Of a DNA stretch of 64,000 nucleotides, positions 28,475 to 39,621 are shown one piece after another; positions within the stretch are counted from its first letter, which is position 1; every line of letters begins with the position of its first letter. The notes beneath the pieces are model-generated. The model had not been told where the DNA came from. It saw nothing but the letters and a program-made list of their open reading frames with translations, and did no database searches. The translations under genes and the position numbers were made by a program. This DNA is from Metabacillus crassostreae (lineage in GTDB: Bacteria > Bacillota > Bacilli > Bacillales > Bacillaceae), in NCBI RefSeq assembly GCF_016908395.1, contig NZ_JAFBDU010000003.1:1-64000 (forward strand), given 5' to 3'.

Positions 28475-29557
28475 TTATTGAACAAAATCCTTTAAGATCT
28501 CAATGATTTCATTATTTTGAATCTCAGATCCTACTGTAATACGTAAATGTGTTGGAAAACCTAATGCATTACCTGAACGAACAATATAGCCTTTTTCAAG
28601 CAATGCCTGGAATACCTCATCAGAATCGCGGTTAAAATCTATTAAAATAAAATTACCCTCAGATGGATAGTAATCTAAATTTAAGTTTTCACAAAACTCA
28701 TAAAATTGCTTTAATCCTTTTTTATTCTTTTCACGACAATCTTCTACAAATTCAGGATCATCTAAAGAAGCGATTGCAGCAGCTTGTGCTACCCGACTTG
28801 TATTAAAGGGTTCACGGGCTGGTTCAATTTTACGAATAAGCTCTGCATTCGCAACTCCAAACCCGATTCGCAATGAAGCTAATCCGTATGCTTTTGAAAA
28901 AGTACGGAGAATCATCAGATTTGAATATTCCTTTAATAATGATACAGTATCAGGATAATCCTCAGCCATAACGTATTCATAATAAGCTTCATCCACAACA
29001 ACTAAAACGTGCTTTGGCACTTTAGATAAAAAATGAAGTAAGCTATCACTTGTGACATACGTGCCTGTTGGATTATTTGGTGTACACACCCAAACAACCG
29101 TGGTGTTTTCATCAATTTCCCCAAGCATTTCATTTAAATTATGATCACCATTAACGAGCGGTACCTCTCGTACTTCAGATCCTTCGATGACTGCATTATG
29201 CTTATACTGTGGAAATGTAGGTGTTGCCATAACCGTATTTTTCTCAGGATTTAATAAAGCACGACAAATAATTTGCACAACTTCATCAGAACCATTTCCG
29301 AAAATTAATTCCTCTTCATTTACATTTACATGTTTTGCTACTCTTGTACGTAAACTAGCGCTATATCCATCCGGATAAATAGCTAGTTGATCTAATTCAT
29401 CCATTATGGCTTGTTTCGCTTTTGGGGAACAACCATAAGGATTCTCATTTGAAGCAAGTTTTACAACCTTTGTCAAATTAAATTGTTTTTTTACTTCTTC
29501 AATTGGTTTACCTGGTTGATACGGTTTTAGACCTAATAATTGTTTTTTTACTTGCAA
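28475..29557 (-). CDS. hisC: Histidinol-phosphate/aromatic aminotransferase
   Basis: A PLP-dependent class I/II aminotransferase of 360 residues. In Bacillus the enzyme in this position serves both histidine synthesis and transamination of the phenylalanine and tyrosine precursors. Visible blocks are [36 protein letters not shown] (substrate/PLP contacts), [10 protein letters not shown], and the PLP lysine in [15 protein letters not shown]. The start is a TTG six bases after GAGGTG. Its position directly after trpA and before tyrA supports the aromatic role. Confidence 0.95.
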   Translation of the reverse strand: MQVKKQLLGLKPYQPGKPIEEVKKQFNLTKVVKLASNENPYGCSPKAKQAIMDELDQLAIYPDGYSASLRTRVAKHVNVNEEELIFGNGSDEVVQIICRALLNPEKNTVMATPTFPQYKHNAVIEGSEVREVPLVNGDHNLNEMLGEIDENTTVVWVCTPNNPTGTYVTSDSLLHFLSKVPKHVLVVVDEAYYEYVMAEDYPDTVSLLKEYSNLMILRTFSKAYGLASLRIGFGVANAELIRKIEPAREPFNTSRVAQAAAIASLDDPEFVEDCREKNKKGLKQFYEFCENLNLDYYPSEGNFILIDFNRDSDEVFQALLEKGYIVRSGNALGFPTHLRITVGSEIQNNEIIEILKDFVQ

Positions 29558-29823
29558 TTAAAACACCTCTCCTATATGAAAAAGATCATACCTTACCTTT
29601 AACATAGCTCTTTCATTATTATGTTTTCTATCATAAATTCAACTTAATCATTTTGCAATTTTATATGATAATCTTTCAAGCTTAATCTTAGTTCATTTAG
29701 AAACTGATTAATTGAATTTATCACCTTTTGTTATCTCGTTCATTATGTAGAAGGTATTGTTAAAGCTTTGTAGTTAATACCAACAATAAGCAATAACAAA
29801 ACCAAAAGATAATACCAATTTGT
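29558..29823. other. trpA-hisC spacer
   Basis: There are 266 bp without a gene. On the minus strand a TTTTGTTAT block near the trpA end and ATAACAAAA further on are complementary. TTGGTATTA occurs twice and GGTATT/AATACC could pair, so alternative folds are possible. There is no T-box core, no TRAP-like G/UAG run and no clear terminator, so no known element is assigned. Confidence 0.4.
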
Positions 29824-30615
29824 TTAAGAGGCAAAGTTACTTGCAAAAGCTTTAAATTCATCAAGTGCTTCTTGACGAGTATTCTCATTAACGAGAGATT
29901 CTCCAAGGCGTTCGATTTCGCGTACTAATGCACTACCAACAACTACACCATCACAGATGGAAGCAAGTTCCTCTACTTGTTCTTTTGAGGAAACTCCGAA
30001 GCCTACAACTACTGGAACTTTACTGTACCTTTTCACTTCATCCAAAAAGTTTACGATGGATTTATCAAAGTTTTTTCTTTCTCCAGTAACACCCAAAGAG
30101 GAAACACAATAAACAAAGCCTTCTGCATTTTCCGCTATCATTTTTATTCTATTTGAAGACGTTGGCGCAATAAGAGAAATAAATGAGATAGAATGTTCCT
30201 GACATTTTTCTCTAAGCTCTTCACTTTCTTCAAATGGTATATCAGGTATTAGTAGTCCATCTACCGTATTTTCTCGCAGTAAAGCGAAAAAGGATTCTTG
30301 ATCTAATTGTAACACAGGATTGTAATACGTAAATAATATAATTGGAATTTTTAAACCTTTTTTACGCATTTCAGGTACAAGCTTGATCGCTTTTACGATA
30401 TTCATCCCACTTTGCAAAGCACGACTTGATGCTCTTTGAATAACTGGTCCGTCTGCAACTGGATCTGAATAGGGGATACCTAATTCTATTGCTGATGCTC
30501 CTGCATCTTGAAGAGCAATAGCTAAATCAATCGTACAGTCTGAATATGGATCACCGGCTGTAATAAAAGGAATAAATAAATTATTTTGAATTGATTGTTT
30601 GAAGAGAGTTGTCAT
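29824..30615 (-). CDS. trpA: Tryptophan synthase alpha subunit
   Basis: It cleaves indole-3-glycerol phosphate to indole, which is channelled to TrpB. This is a TIM barrel of 263 residues. The signature around the catalytic Glu is [18 protein letters not shown], and the second catalytic Asp lies in [13 protein letters not shown]. The phosphate-binding loop is GFGVSSKEQ, with VGSALV following. The ATG has AGGAGG upstream and overlaps the end of trpB by 35 bp. It is the last of trpEDCFBA. Confidence 0.97.
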   Translation of the reverse strand: MTTLFKQSIQNNLFIPFITAGDPYSDCTIDLAIALQDAGASAIELGIPYSDPVADGPVIQRASSRALQSGMNIVKAIKLVPEMRKKGLKIPIILFTYYNPVLQLDQESFFALLRENTVDGLLIPDIPFEESEELREKCQEHSISFISLIAPTSSNRIKMIAENAEGFVYCVSSLGVTGERKNFDKSIVNFLDEVKRYSKVPVVVGFGVSSKEQVEELASICDGVVVGSALVREIERLGESLVNENTRQEALDEFKAFASNFAS

Positions 30616-31807
30616 GATTTTCTACCTCCTGATAATACGACATTAATGTATGAACATCTTTATCTCCTCTACCAGAAAGGCAAATAAGAATAGTATCTGA
30701 TTTTTTCATTAGCTTCGCATGTTCAAATGCAGATGAAAGAGCATGTGCTGATTCAATTGCAGCTAAAAGACCTTCTTCTTTCGCCAAAAGTTCCAATGCA
30801 TCTAATGCCTGTTTGTCTGTTACACTCTCATATTTAACACGTCCTGATGAAGCAAGATGTGCATGCTCTGGACCAATTCCAGGATAATCTAAACCAGCTG
30901 AAATAGAATACGGTTCAGTGATTTGACCATATTCATCCTGTAATAGATATGTTAATGAACCATGAAGGACACCCTTTGTACCTTTTGTAATTGTAGCAGC
31001 ATGCATATCTGTATCAACACCCTTACCAGCTGCTTCTGTAGCAACAAGTTCAACATCATCATTTAAGAAAGCTGCAAACATGCCAATTGCATTGCTTCCA
31101 CCACCAACGCAGGCCATAACTTTTGTAGGCAAACTTCCTTCTAATTGGAGAAATTGAGCTCGTGCTTCGTCACCGATAACTCGTTGAAATTCTCTCACAA
31201 TGTACGGATATGGATGAGGTCCAACAACTGATCCAATAATGTAAAAATGATCTTCACAATGTTGAACCCAATAACGCATTGCTTCATTAGTAGCATCTTT
31301 TAATGTCTTATTTCCACTGGTTACAGGAATAACCTCCGCTCCAAGCAATTGCATACGAAATACATTTAATTCCTGCCTTCTAACATCTTCTTCACCCATA
31401 AAGACTTGACATTTCATTCCAAATTTTGCTGCAACAGTAGCAGTAGCTACACCGTGCTGACCTGCCCCAGTTTCTGCTATAATCTTGGTTTTACCCATCC
31501 TTTTGGCTAGTAATACTTGACCAATTGCATTATTAATTTTATGTGCACCTGTATGGTTTAAATCTTCACGTTTTAAATAAATCTTTGCTCCACCTAATTT
31601 TTCTGTTAAATTACCTGCGAAGGTAACTGTCGTAGGTCTACCTGAATATTCTTTTAGCAAATGATGATATTCTTCCATAAATAAAGGATCATCCATGGCT
31701 TCTTTATGCGCTTTTTCAATTTCAGCTAATGGACTCATTAAAGTTTCTGGTACAAACCGTCCACCAAAATCTCCATATCTCCCTTTTTCATCTGGATAAG
31801 TTGACAT
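30581..31807 (-). CDS. trpB: Tryptophan synthase beta subunit
   Basis: A PLP enzyme that condenses indole with serine to form tryptophan. It has 408 residues. The PLP lysine is in [15 protein letters not shown], the catalytic Glu in [14 protein letters not shown], and the phosphate loop in [15 protein letters not shown]. The N-terminus [18 protein letters not shown] is typical of TrpB1. It overlaps trpF by 20 bp and trpA by 35 bp, consistent with tight translational coupling. Confidence 0.98.
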   Translation of the reverse strand: MSTYPDEKGRYGDFGGRFVPETLMSPLAEIEKAHKEAMDDPLFMEEYHHLLKEYSGRPTTVTFAGNLTEKLGGAKIYLKREDLNHTGAHKINNAIGQVLLAKRMGKTKIIAETGAGQHGVATATVAAKFGMKCQVFMGEEDVRRQELNVFRMQLLGAEVIPVTSGNKTLKDATNEAMRYWVQHCEDHFYIIGSVVGPHPYPYIVREFQRVIGDEARAQFLQLEGSLPTKVMACVGGGSNAIGMFAAFLNDDVELVATEAAGKGVDTDMHAATITKGTKGVLHGSLTYLLQDEYGQITEPYSISAGLDYPGIGPEHAHLASSGRVKYESVTDKQALDALELLAKEEGLLAAIESAHALSSAFEHAKLMKKSDTILICLSGRGDKDVHTLMSYYQEVENHDNSLQTINSK

Positions 31808-32447
31808 ATTGTAACATCCTTTCTTCTATCTGCTGAATTTTGGCCTTATTTTTTTTCTCATCCTCTTCTATACCACTTGAAAGATCGATTCCTTGAGGCT
31901 GTAATTCTAGTAATCTACTAATATTTTTTTCATTAATACCACCAGCTATAAAGCAATCTTTGTTTTGTAACATTGCATAATTGATGTATTGGGGAGCTGC
32001 TTTCCAATCAAAGCTAACTCCTGTCCCACCCCATGCACCTTTTATTCTAGAATCAATAACAAATCCATCTACAGTATCTATGAATTCTTCCATTTGCTTT
32101 AAAGTGTTTTCGTGATGATGAAGAGCTTTCCAAATAACAAGACCTCCAAATTGTTTTTGCACCTTTTTAATTTGCTCTAAAGATTCATTACCATGAAATT
32201 GAATAACATCTACTGGAATTTTTTTTATAACCTCTTGTAATTCCTCACTAGTAGGATTAACAACAACAGCAACTAGCATTTTATCCTTTACATCAACATC
32301 TTCAAGCCATTTTTTCACTTCAGCTGGTTTAACCTTACGTTTACTTTCAGCAAATATAAATCCTATATAATTCGCTTGAGACTGTGAAACAAGTTTTAAG
32401 TCATCAATATTTCTAACTCCACAGTATTTTAATTTTGGATTATCCAT
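31788..32447 (-). CDS. trpF: Phosphoribosylanthranilate isomerase
   Basis: It performs the Amadori rearrangement of phosphoribosylanthranilate. This is a TIM barrel of 219 residues starting [13 protein letters not shown]. The catalytic Cys is in KYCGVRN and the catalytic Asp near FVIDSRI. The phosphate-binding blocks are GGTGVSFDW and [10 protein letters not shown], with [12 protein letters not shown] closing the barrel. The ATG used is nine bases after GGAG. An in-frame codon 11 residues earlier lies inside trpC. It overlaps trpC by 8 bp. Confidence 0.96.
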   Translation of the reverse strand: MDNPKLKYCGVRNIDDLKLVSQSQANYIGFIFAESKRKVKPAEVKKWLEDVDVKDKMLVAVVVNPTSEELQEVIKKIPVDVIQFHGNESLEQIKKVQKQFGGLVIWKALHHHENTLKQMEEFIDTVDGFVIDSRIKGAWGGTGVSFDWKAAPQYINYAMLQNKDCFIAGGINEKNISRLLELQPQGIDLSSGIEEDEKKNKAKIQQIEERMLQYVNLSR

Positions 32448-33204
32448 GAATGATTTCTCCAAACAATTGTTTAATTGCAAGTGTTTGATCTTCTTTTCTC
32501 ATCAACGATTCTCCAACTAAAACTACATTCGCTCCATATCGTTGTACAAGCTGCAAATCCTTGTTCGTATGAATACCGCTCTCACTCACAAGTATAGTAT
32601 CTTTTGGAACAGTTTCAGCCATTGCTTCTAGTTGGTGTATATTCGTTTCAAACGTTTTCAAATTACGATTGTTCACTCCTAATATTTTTGGAGTAATTAC
32701 TTTTAATACACGATCTAATGTATCTTGATCATGTACCTCAACTAGAACATCTAACGAAAGCTCTGTTGCATACTGATACAGCTCACTTAATAAGGTTGGC
32801 TCAAGTGCTTCCCCTATTAAGAGAATCGCATCTGCTCCGATTCTTTGGGCTTCATCTATTTGTATTGTATCGATAATAAAATCCTTCCTTAAAATTGGAA
32901 GATTAACCGCTTTTTTAACCTGTATTAAATATTCTCGTTTTCCTTGAAAATAAGGAGAATCAGTTAGAACAGATAAACAATCTGCTCCACCTCTCTCATA
33001 AGCCTTTGCAATCTCAACAGGATGGAATTCTTCTTTTATTAACCCTTTAGATGGTGATGCCTTTTTCACTTCAGCAATAAGTGCTACGTCTCTTTGTGGA
33101 TTTAATAAAGCGTTTAGAAACGAAACTCGAGGTAGTTTTTCATCTTCAGGTAATATAAGATTTTTTATTTCTTCTTTTTTTGTTTCTATGATTTGATCAA
33201 GCAT
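32440..33204 (-). CDS. trpC: Indole-3-glycerol phosphate synthase
   Basis: It closes the indole ring by decarboxylative cyclisation of CdRP. It has 254 residues with the TIM-barrel blocks [15 protein letters not shown] (catalytic Lys), [28 protein letters not shown] (Lys/Asp), [24 protein letters not shown] (Glu/Ser) and VLVGESLM. It is a stand-alone TrpC, not fused to TrpF as in enterics. It overlaps trpD by 8 bp, and GGGAGG precedes the ATG. Confidence 0.97.
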   Translation of the reverse strand: MLDQIIETKKEEIKNLILPEDEKLPRVSFLNALLNPQRDVALIAEVKKASPSKGLIKEEFHPVEIAKAYERGGADCLSVLTDSPYFQGKREYLIQVKKAVNLPILRKDFIIDTIQIDEAQRIGADAILLIGEALEPTLLSELYQYATELSLDVLVEVHDQDTLDRVLKVITPKILGVNNRNLKTFETNIHQLEAMAETVPKDTILVSESGIHTNKDLQLVQRYGANVVLVGESLMRKEDQTLAIKQLFGEIIHG

Positions 33205-34213
33205 AATTTTCCTCCCGTTGATGCCTTAACATTTGTAATTGCTTTAGAGCTACTCCATTACGAATTGCTTCTTTTGCTAAAATCACACCTAAATCCAATG
33301 TTTTCACATGGTTCGCTACATAAAGAGCAGCACCTGCATTAATTGCTACTATATTTTCTGCACTGACAGGTCCTTCGCCTCTAAATATTTGTTCAATGAG
33401 TTTAGCACTTTCCTCTGCATTACTGACCTTAAGCTCATCATTATTACCTACGATTAGACCTACATCTTTAGGATGAAGAACATACCGAGAAATCTCACCG
33501 TTCTTTAGCTCAACAACATCAGTTTCAGTTGAGATAGAAATCTCATCCAAACCATCTCTACCAGTTACTAGTAATACATGCTCTGCTCCAAGTCTCTTTA
33601 ATGCCTTTGCCATTTTTTCAGCATAATCAGTTGAGAAAACACCAATTATTTGTCTTTTTGCATTTGCTGGATTAGACAATGGACCTAACAAATTAAAAAC
33701 TGTTCTAAAGCCAATCTCTTTACGTGGATTTACAGCATGTTTCATTGAGGAATGAAACATAGGTGCAAACAAAAAGCTCATGTTTTGTTCATTTAAGCTT
33801 TCCACCGCTTCTTCAAGTGATGTTTGTATATTTACCCCTAATTTCTCTAGAACATCAGCACTTCCACTTTTAGAGGAAATAGCTCTATTTCCATGCTTTG
33901 CTACCTTTACTTTTAGAGATGATACAACAATTGCAGCAGCTGTTGATATATTAAAGGTTGAGGTACCATCTCCTCCAGTTCCACAAGTATCAACAACATC
34001 ACTATCATATTGTATTGACGTCATATGCTGCTTCATCGATTTTGTAAACCCTACTAGTTCATCTACTGTTTCTCCTCTAAGACGCATGATTGAAACAAGA
34101 CTAGCAATTTGACTAGGTGTTGCATTGCCAGTCATGATTGAGTTCATTACCTGTTCAGCTTGCTCCTCTGAAAGAGTGTTACCTTCAATACAGTGTGCTA
34201 GAAGTTTTTTCAT
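33197..34213 (-). CDS. trpD: Anthranilate phosphoribosyltransferase
   Basis: It transfers phosphoribose from PRPP to anthranilate. The 338 residues include an N-terminal helical bundle and a nucleoside-phosphorylase-type domain. Motifs are [18 protein letters not shown] (PRPP/pyrophosphate loop), [38 protein letters not shown] in part ([11 protein letters not shown]) and GRDGLDEIS. The ATG overlaps the trpE end by 29 bp and has GAGG upstream. Confidence 0.97.
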   Translation of the reverse strand: MKKLLAHCIEGNTLSEEQAEQVMNSIMTGNATPSQIASLVSIMRLRGETVDELVGFTKSMKQHMTSIQYDSDVVDTCGTGGDGTSTFNISTAAAIVVSSLKVKVAKHGNRAISSKSGSADVLEKLGVNIQTSLEEAVESLNEQNMSFLFAPMFHSSMKHAVNPRKEIGFRTVFNLLGPLSNPANAKRQIIGVFSTDYAEKMAKALKRLGAEHVLLVTGRDGLDEISISTETDVVELKNGEISRYVLHPKDVGLIVGNNDELKVSNAEESAKLIEQIFRGEGPVSAENIVAINAGAALYVANHVKTLDLGVILAKEAIRNGVALKQLQMLRHQREENYA

Positions 34214-35726
34214 CTTTGTGTACCTCCTCAGAAAAGACTTTTTCTGCTAATTGAATGGCTTTTAACATTGCGCTTGCTTTATTACATGTTTCTTTCCACT
34301 CAAGCTCAGGTACACTATCCACAACAATACCTGCACCTGCCTGAACGTATGCAGTATTATTTTTAACTGTAATAGTTCTTATTGTTATACAAGAATCAAT
34401 ATTTCCATCAAAACCAACGTAAGCTACACATCCTGCATAACTCCCTCTAGCATTTGGTTCTAACTCATTGATAATTTGCATTGCACGAATTTTTGGTGCT
34501 CCTGAGACAGTACCTGCAGGGAAGGATGATAAAAGTGCGTCCATTGGGTGAACTTCTTCTTTTAATTTCGCAGTCACCTTTGAAATAAGATGCATAACAT
34601 GTGAAAAACGGCCAACTTCCATCAATGTAGGAGTTGTAACAGAGCCATATTCTGCTACTCTTCCTAAGTCATTTCTTGCTAAGTCAACAAGCATATAATG
34701 TTCTGCTTTTTCCTTTTCATCATGCTTTAATTCTTCTTCAAAATATTGATCTTCTTCAACCGTTTTTCCTCGTCTTCTTGTACCGGCAATTGGATGAATT
34801 TCTAGATGCTTATTTTGAATATAAATTAATCTCTCTGGAGAGCTACCGACTAGTTCGGTATCATTTATCCTTATATAAAATAAATATGGTGATGGATTGA
34901 TAATTCGTAAGATTCTATATAAAGAAAAACCGTCTGTTTTTAATGGAATCTCAAATCGTTGCGATAATACACCTTGGAATATATCTCCTGCTCGGATATA
35001 CTCTTTCACCTTTTCCACATCTTCTAAAAATTTACTTTTCTCATAATTAGACTTAATATGATCAAAATTAACATCAAAGGAGTTCGATATAGCTAATGGC
35101 AATTGTTCTGGTTGTGTTTTCTGATTTAACATACTCACATATTTATTTAGTTTAGCTTCTGCAAGCATATAGGTCGCTTTTAGATTTCCTTCTTCTTCAT
35201 CACCGTTCACACGAACATAATGGATGAAATAAAGCTGTTTTTCGTGATGATCAAATGCAATGATTGTTTCACAAACGAAAAACATACAATTTTGTTGATT
35301 CAGATCATTGGTTTTATGTTTTTCAACTTTTTCGAAAATTGAAACTGCATCATATCCAATATAACCAACAGCTCCACCAACAAAAGGTATATCGATATCT
35401 GGTAATTTTATAGCCAAATGATTTTGTAACTGCTTAAACGTACTCGTTATTGAATTTGATTTTGATAAGGTTTTTCTTTGCTCATTTAAAATCGAAAATT
35501 CACCAAAACTTTCTTCTATAAACAAGAATGGATTAAGGCCAATAAATGAGTATCTTGACCAATTTGATTCAGCATCTTTACTTTCCAATAGATAAACAGC
35601 TTCATCTTTAAAAAGTTGAAACAATTGAATTGGTGTAATGGTATCTACCATATACTTTTCTACAATGGGGATTGTTCGATAATGTTTGCTATCTTCACTA
35701 AAAGTGGTAAAAGAAGAAAAATTCAA
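34185..35726 (-). CDS. trpE: Anthranilate synthase component I
   Basis: It converts chorismate to anthranilate using ammonia from a glutamine amidotransferase. It has 513 residues. The chorismate-binding domain occupies the C-terminal half: SPERLIYIQ, HPIAGTRRRGKT, ELKHDEKEKAEHYMLVDLARN in part (HYMLVDLARNDLG), FPAGTVSGAPKIRAMQII and YAGCVAYVGFDG. The N-terminal domain carries the LLESKDAESNWSRYSFIG Trp-binding motif for feedback inhibition. No trpG is present, as usual in Bacillus, where PabA serves both pathways. The start is TTG with GGAGGAG nine bases upstream, and that site is buried in a hairpin. Transcription and translation appear TRAP-controlled. Confidence 0.97.
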   Translation of the reverse strand: MNFSSFTTFSEDSKHYRTIPIVEKYMVDTITPIQLFQLFKDEAVYLLESKDAESNWSRYSFIGLNPFLFIEESFGEFSILNEQRKTLSKSNSITSTFKQLQNHLAIKLPDIDIPFVGGAVGYIGYDAVSIFEKVEKHKTNDLNQQNCMFFVCETIIAFDHHEKQLYFIHYVRVNGDEEEGNLKATYMLAEAKLNKYVSMLNQKTQPEQLPLAISNSFDVNFDHIKSNYEKSKFLEDVEKVKEYIRAGDIFQGVLSQRFEIPLKTDGFSLYRILRIINPSPYLFYIRINDTELVGSSPERLIYIQNKHLEIHPIAGTRRRGKTVEEDQYFEEELKHDEKEKAEHYMLVDLARNDLGRVAEYGSVTTPTLMEVGRFSHVMHLISKVTAKLKEEVHPMDALLSSFPAGTVSGAPKIRAMQIINELEPNARGSYAGCVAYVGFDGNIDSCITIRTITVKNNTAYVQAGAGIVVDSVPELEWKETCNKASAMLKAIQLAEKVFSEEVHKDEKTSSTLY

Positions 35727-35731
35727 AATAA

Positions 35732-35762
35732 CTCACTCCTCCAATATTTTTTGGAGAATGAG
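35732..35762 (-). promoter_or_regulatory. Hairpin sequestering the trpE ribosome binding site
   Basis: On the minus strand CTCATTCTCCAA (35751-35762) can pair with TTGGAGGAGTGAG (35732-35744). This is a 6-bp core plus a bulge and outer CTC/GAG pairs. It encloses the GGAGG used by the TTG start of trpE. B. subtilis has a TRAP-responsive hairpin of the same kind at this place. Confidence 0.65.
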
Positions 35763-35830
35763 ATTTTAGGAGGTTATAAAATTATTGAAGATTATTGTTA
35801 ACACAATTAATTAAACGGACATTAGGGCTA

Positions 35831-35867
35831 TGTACAATATTGTTTCTAATTCTTAATATATTGTACA
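35831..35867 (-). other. Stem-loop in the distal trpE leader
   Basis: A 10-bp perfect palindromic stem (TGTACAATAT with ATATTGTACA, 17-nt loop) lies between the attenuator and the trpE ribosome binding site. It has no U-tract. It may stabilise read-through mRNA or be an operator-like site. Confidence 0.45.
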
Positions 35868-35888
35868 TTATAAACCCTATATGCTATA

Positions 35889-35922
35889 AAATTAAAACCC
35901 AAAAACACGTTTGTTTTTGGGT
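35889..35922 (-). terminator. trp attenuator terminator
   Basis: An 11-bp perfect stem (ACCCAAAAACA 35897-35907 with TGTTTTTGGGT 35912-35922) has loop CGTT. It is followed on the minus strand by TTTTAATTTTA. It lies between the TRAP site and trpE. Confidence 0.85.
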
Positions 35923-35976
35923 AGATTTGTGCCATCATAATATACCTCAGCTAAACTCACTCATTCTCGGCTACCC
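35919..35976 (-). promoter_or_regulatory. trp antiterminator
   Basis: On the minus strand GGGTAG (35971-35976), inside the TRAP triplets, is complementary to CTACCC (35919-35924). The latter includes the last four bases of the terminator arm. The two structures exclude each other, and TRAP binding would mask the GGGTAG arm. Confidence 0.7.
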
Positions 35977-35996
35977 TATACTCTTATACTCTACTC
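35946..35996 (-). promoter_or_regulatory. TRAP-binding site of the trp leader
   Basis: Reading the minus strand there are ten GAG/TAG triplets in about 51 nt (GAG, GAG, GAG, TAG, TAG, GAG, GAG, GAG, TAG, GAG). Most are separated by 2-3 nt, one gap is 5 nt and one is 1 nt. This matches the 9-11 G/UAG repeats bound by the 11-subunit TRAP ring, and mtrB encoding TRAP is present at 43554-43778. Confidence 0.88.
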
Positions 35997-36020
35997 AACT
36001 ATTATTTAATCTTCTTTATC

Positions 36021-36050
36021 ATGGTAATATAATTCACTAAAAAATGTCAA
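36021..36050 (-). promoter_or_regulatory. Candidate trp promoter
   Basis: On the minus strand a perfect TTGACA (36045-36050) and TACCAT (36021-36026) are 18 bp apart, in the aroH-trpE spacer. Transcription would start about 15-20 nt before the first TRAP triplet. The -10 is only a partial match. Confidence 0.5.
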
Positions 36051-36119
36051 GAATACATCCACTGTTTCAATAATCATCATTTTATTAGATCTTAACACCT
36101 TTTTTTCTTAGGTTATCAT

Positions 36120-36482
36120 CTATTTTATTAAATCTGGTCTAAGAACTACAGCATTTCTTGCGTAAACATGTTGAATTTGATTTTGTTCAATTTTTGTCTG
36201 AACTGTCATCATTATTCTAATACATTTCTCTAAACTTCCTGGAACAGGTATTTCTTGCATACACATAACAGGAACATAAGTCCAGCCTTCTATTTCTCTT
36301 AGTGCTTTTGCCGGAAAAGCAGCATCAAGATCTTCTGTTACTGTAATGATAACATGTGCCACATCCGCTGCTTCTATGTTATTCTTTACTATCAGTTCTT
36401 TAAGAAGCTCACCTGTTGCTATAACAATCTCATAAGCATCATTGTCATCAACTGTAATAGCGCCTCGAATCCCCCTAATCAA
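36120..36482 (-). CDS. aroH: Chorismate mutase, AroH type
   Basis: It rearranges chorismate to prephenate, the branch point to Phe/Tyr. It is the small monofunctional trimeric type of Bacillus: 120 residues starting MIRGIRGAITV. Active-site residues lie in PAKALREIEGW, VPVMCMQEI (Glu) and CIRIMMTVQT (Arg), followed by HVYARNAVVLRPDL. The start is TTG (36482) with GGGGGGAG upstream and a TTGA overlap with the aroB stop. A longer frame extends ten codons into aroB. No terminator follows before the trp promoter, so aro transcripts may read into trp. Confidence 0.95.
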   Translation of the reverse strand: MIRGIRGAITVDDNDAYEIVIATGELLKELIVKNNIEAADVAHVIITVTEDLDAAFPAKALREIEGWTYVPVMCMQEIPVPGSLEKCIRIMMTVQTKIEQNQIQHVYARNAVVLRPDLIK

Positions 36483-37573
36483 ATTTTCTCCCCCCGATCT
36501 ATACCTCGCCACTCTTCAAGTAAAGAATGAAGTTCATCCTTAGTAAATGTGTCAGAAGTTGTAGCACCAATTTCTTTCAGCAAAATCATTTTAATTTGAT
36601 TAGACTTTGTTTTCTTATCTTTTGTCATTTTATTAACTAGTTCCTCTGTACTTTGTTCCGCTGGTATAGACGTTGGAAAACCGATTTTTTCAAACCATAT
36701 CTTGATTTCTTCATATGATAATTTATTAACTTGAAATTTATTACTTAACCATATTGCAAAAAGCATACCTATTGCAACACAATCACCGTGTGATATTTTC
36801 CCATAACCAGCTTCTGCTTCTATTGCATGTCCTAACGTATGACCAAAATTCAAAATTTCACGAAGTCCCAATTCTCTTTCATCTTGTGAAACAACATCCG
36901 CTTTAATTTTAATTCCTTCTAGGATCATTGTTTCTAGCTTTTCAGATGAAAGATCTCTTAAGTCAGAAACTTCATTATAAAGAAAATGATAAAAAGGCTC
37001 ACTACGAATGAGGGAGTGCTTAATAACCTCAGCAAATCCTGAACGTAACTCTTCATGCGGTAAACTATTTAAGAATTCACTATCATAAACGACAGCTTTG
37101 GGTTGATAAAAAGCACCAATCATATTCTTACCTTCTGGATGATTAATTGCTACTTTTCCACCAACAGCACTATCATGCGCAAGTAATGTTGTCGGTATTT
37201 GTATGTAAGGGACACCTCTCATAAAGGTTGCAGCTACAAAGCCTGTTAAGTCACCTACAACTCCACCACCAAAAGCAAGGATAACTGACTTCCTATCTAA
37301 CCCCTGCTGAAGTGCAAATGATTGTAATTCATAAAACAATTCAAATGACTTTGAAGACTCACCATTCTTCACAACAAACTTACATGTTGGAAATTGTTTA
37401 CTAACTATTTTAACCAAATCACTACCATAACGTTCATTTACATTATTATCTGTTACAATAAGCACTTTAGAAGGATTTAGTTCTAATAATAATGGAGATA
37501 ATTCTTGTATAGCATTGTCCCCAACATAAACTGGATAGATCGAGTCAGTCGTTTCCACCAAAATTGATTTCAT
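36479..37573 (-). CDS. aroB: 3-dehydroquinate synthase
   Basis: The second step of the shikimate pathway, NAD- and metal-dependent. It has 364 residues. The NAD-binding blocks are NGESSKSF and FGGGVVGDLTGFVAATFMRG, and the substrate/metal blocks are PTTLLAHDSAVGGKVAINHP, GKNMIGAF and LNFGHTLGHAIEAE (metal His). It lies directly after aroC (adjacent coordinates) and before aroH with a 4-bp overlap. Confidence 0.97.
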   Translation of the reverse strand: MKSILVETTDSIYPVYVGDNAIQELSPLLLELNPSKVLIVTDNNVNERYGSDLVKIVSKQFPTCKFVVKNGESSKSFELFYELQSFALQQGLDRKSVILAFGGGVVGDLTGFVAATFMRGVPYIQIPTTLLAHDSAVGGKVAINHPEGKNMIGAFYQPKAVVYDSEFLNSLPHEELRSGFAEVIKHSLIRSEPFYHFLYNEVSDLRDLSSEKLETMILEGIKIKADVVSQDERELGLREILNFGHTLGHAIEAEAGYGKISHGDCVAIGMLFAIWLSNKFQVNKLSYEEIKIWFEKIGFPTSIPAEQSTEELVNKMTKDKKTKSNQIKMILLKEIGATTSDTFTKDELHSLLEEWRGIDRGEKI

Positions 37574-38746
37574 TTAAAATTCCCTCGAGTAAGTATGCAT
37601 CTTCTGAATATTTTCTTTAATTAAATCCATTCGATCTAATCCAAATTGCTCCACAATAGCATTTGCTATTTCCCAAGCAACAACTGACTCTGCCACAACA
37701 CTTGCTGCAGGAACTGCACAACTATCTGATCGCTCAATACTTGCACTAAACGGTTCTTTTGAATCTATGTCAACACTTTGTAATGGTTTATATAATGTTG
37801 GAATTGGCTTCATTACACCTCTAACAACAACGGGCATACCAGTTGTCATTCCACCTTCAAATCCTCCCAGACGATTTGATTTACGAGTATAACCATCCTC
37901 AGATGACCATTGGATCTCATCATGTACTTGGCTACCAAATTTTCTAGCAGCTTCAAAGCCTATACCAAATTCCACGCCTTTAAATGCATTAATACTAACA
38001 ATTGCACCTGCGATTTTACTATCTAATTTACGGTCGTAGTGTACATAACTACCAATTCCAGCAGGTAAACCTTCCACAACTACTTCAACAATTCCACCGA
38101 TAGAATCACCATTTTCTTTTGCTTGATCAATGGCTTCCATCATTTTCACTTCTGCATTACGATCATAACATCTTACAGGTGATTCCTCTGTAACTGCTAA
38201 TAAGTCATCAATGTTTTTGTAATTAGTATTTTCTGCTCTTACTCCACCGATTTCTAGTACATGACCAACTACCTTAATGTTTAATTCTGCTAATATTTGT
38301 TTTGCTAATGCACCTACAGCTACACGAACAGTCGTTTCACGTGCCGATGAACGCTCAAGCACATTCCTCATATCACGATGTCCATATTTCATTGCACCAA
38401 CCAAATCAGCGTGTCCTGGGCGAGGACGTGTGATTTGGCGCTTCACTTCTTGTTCTTCTTCATCTGTAATAGGTTCAATACCCATTATTTTAGTCCAGTG
38501 CTTCCAATCTCTATTTTCAACAACAAGTGATATTGGTGAGCCTAATGCTTTACCATGTCTTACTCCACCAAGAATTTGTACTTGGTCTTTCTCTATTTGC
38601 ATTCTTCTACCACGACCATATCCCTTTTGTCTTCTTGCTAAATCAGAATTTATTGTTTCTGCTGTTAAATTAAGTCCAGATGGTACACCTTCAACAATTG
38701 CAGTTAATTGAGGCCCATGTGATTCACCAGCTGTTAAATACCTCAT
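37574..38746 (-). CDS. aroC: Chorismate synthase
   Basis: An FMNH2-dependent enzyme that makes chorismate from EPSP (called aroF in B. subtilis). It has 390 residues. Signatures are [14 protein letters not shown] at the N-terminus, [15 protein letters not shown], the [24 protein letters not shown] region in part (YGHRDMRN), [14 protein letters not shown], and [16 protein letters not shown]. The ATG with GGGAGAG was preferred over a TTG six codons earlier. It is the first gene of the aromatic supra-operon in this window, downstream of cheR and ndk. Confidence 0.97.
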   Translation of the reverse strand: MRYLTAGESHGPQLTAIVEGVPSGLNLTAETINSDLARRQKGYGRGRRMQIEKDQVQILGGVRHGKALGSPISLVVENRDWKHWTKIMGIEPITDEEEQEVKRQITRPRPGHADLVGAMKYGHRDMRNVLERSSARETTVRVAVGALAKQILAELNIKVVGHVLEIGGVRAENTNYKNIDDLLAVTEESPVRCYDRNAEVKMMEAIDQAKENGDSIGGIVEVVVEGLPAGIGSYVHYDRKLDSKIAGAIVSINAFKGVEFGIGFEAARKFGSQVHDEIQWSSEDGYTRKSNRLGGFEGGMTTGMPVVVRGVMKPIPTLYKPLQSVDIDSKEPFSASIERSDSCAVPAASVVAESVVAWEIANAIVEQFGLDRMDLIKENIQKMHTYSREF

Positions 38747-38823
38747 TCTACTCTCTCCCTTCAACGCACTAACGCTTTTAAGTAAAAATATAACATAACT
38801 TTTTCTAAAAAAATAGAAAATTC

Positions 38824-39621
<798 letters not shown>

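Noticed and set aside
29558-29823. Riboswitch or T-box in the trpA-hisC spacer
   Set aside because: Only short complementary blocks and a 9-bp direct repeat; no known core motif.
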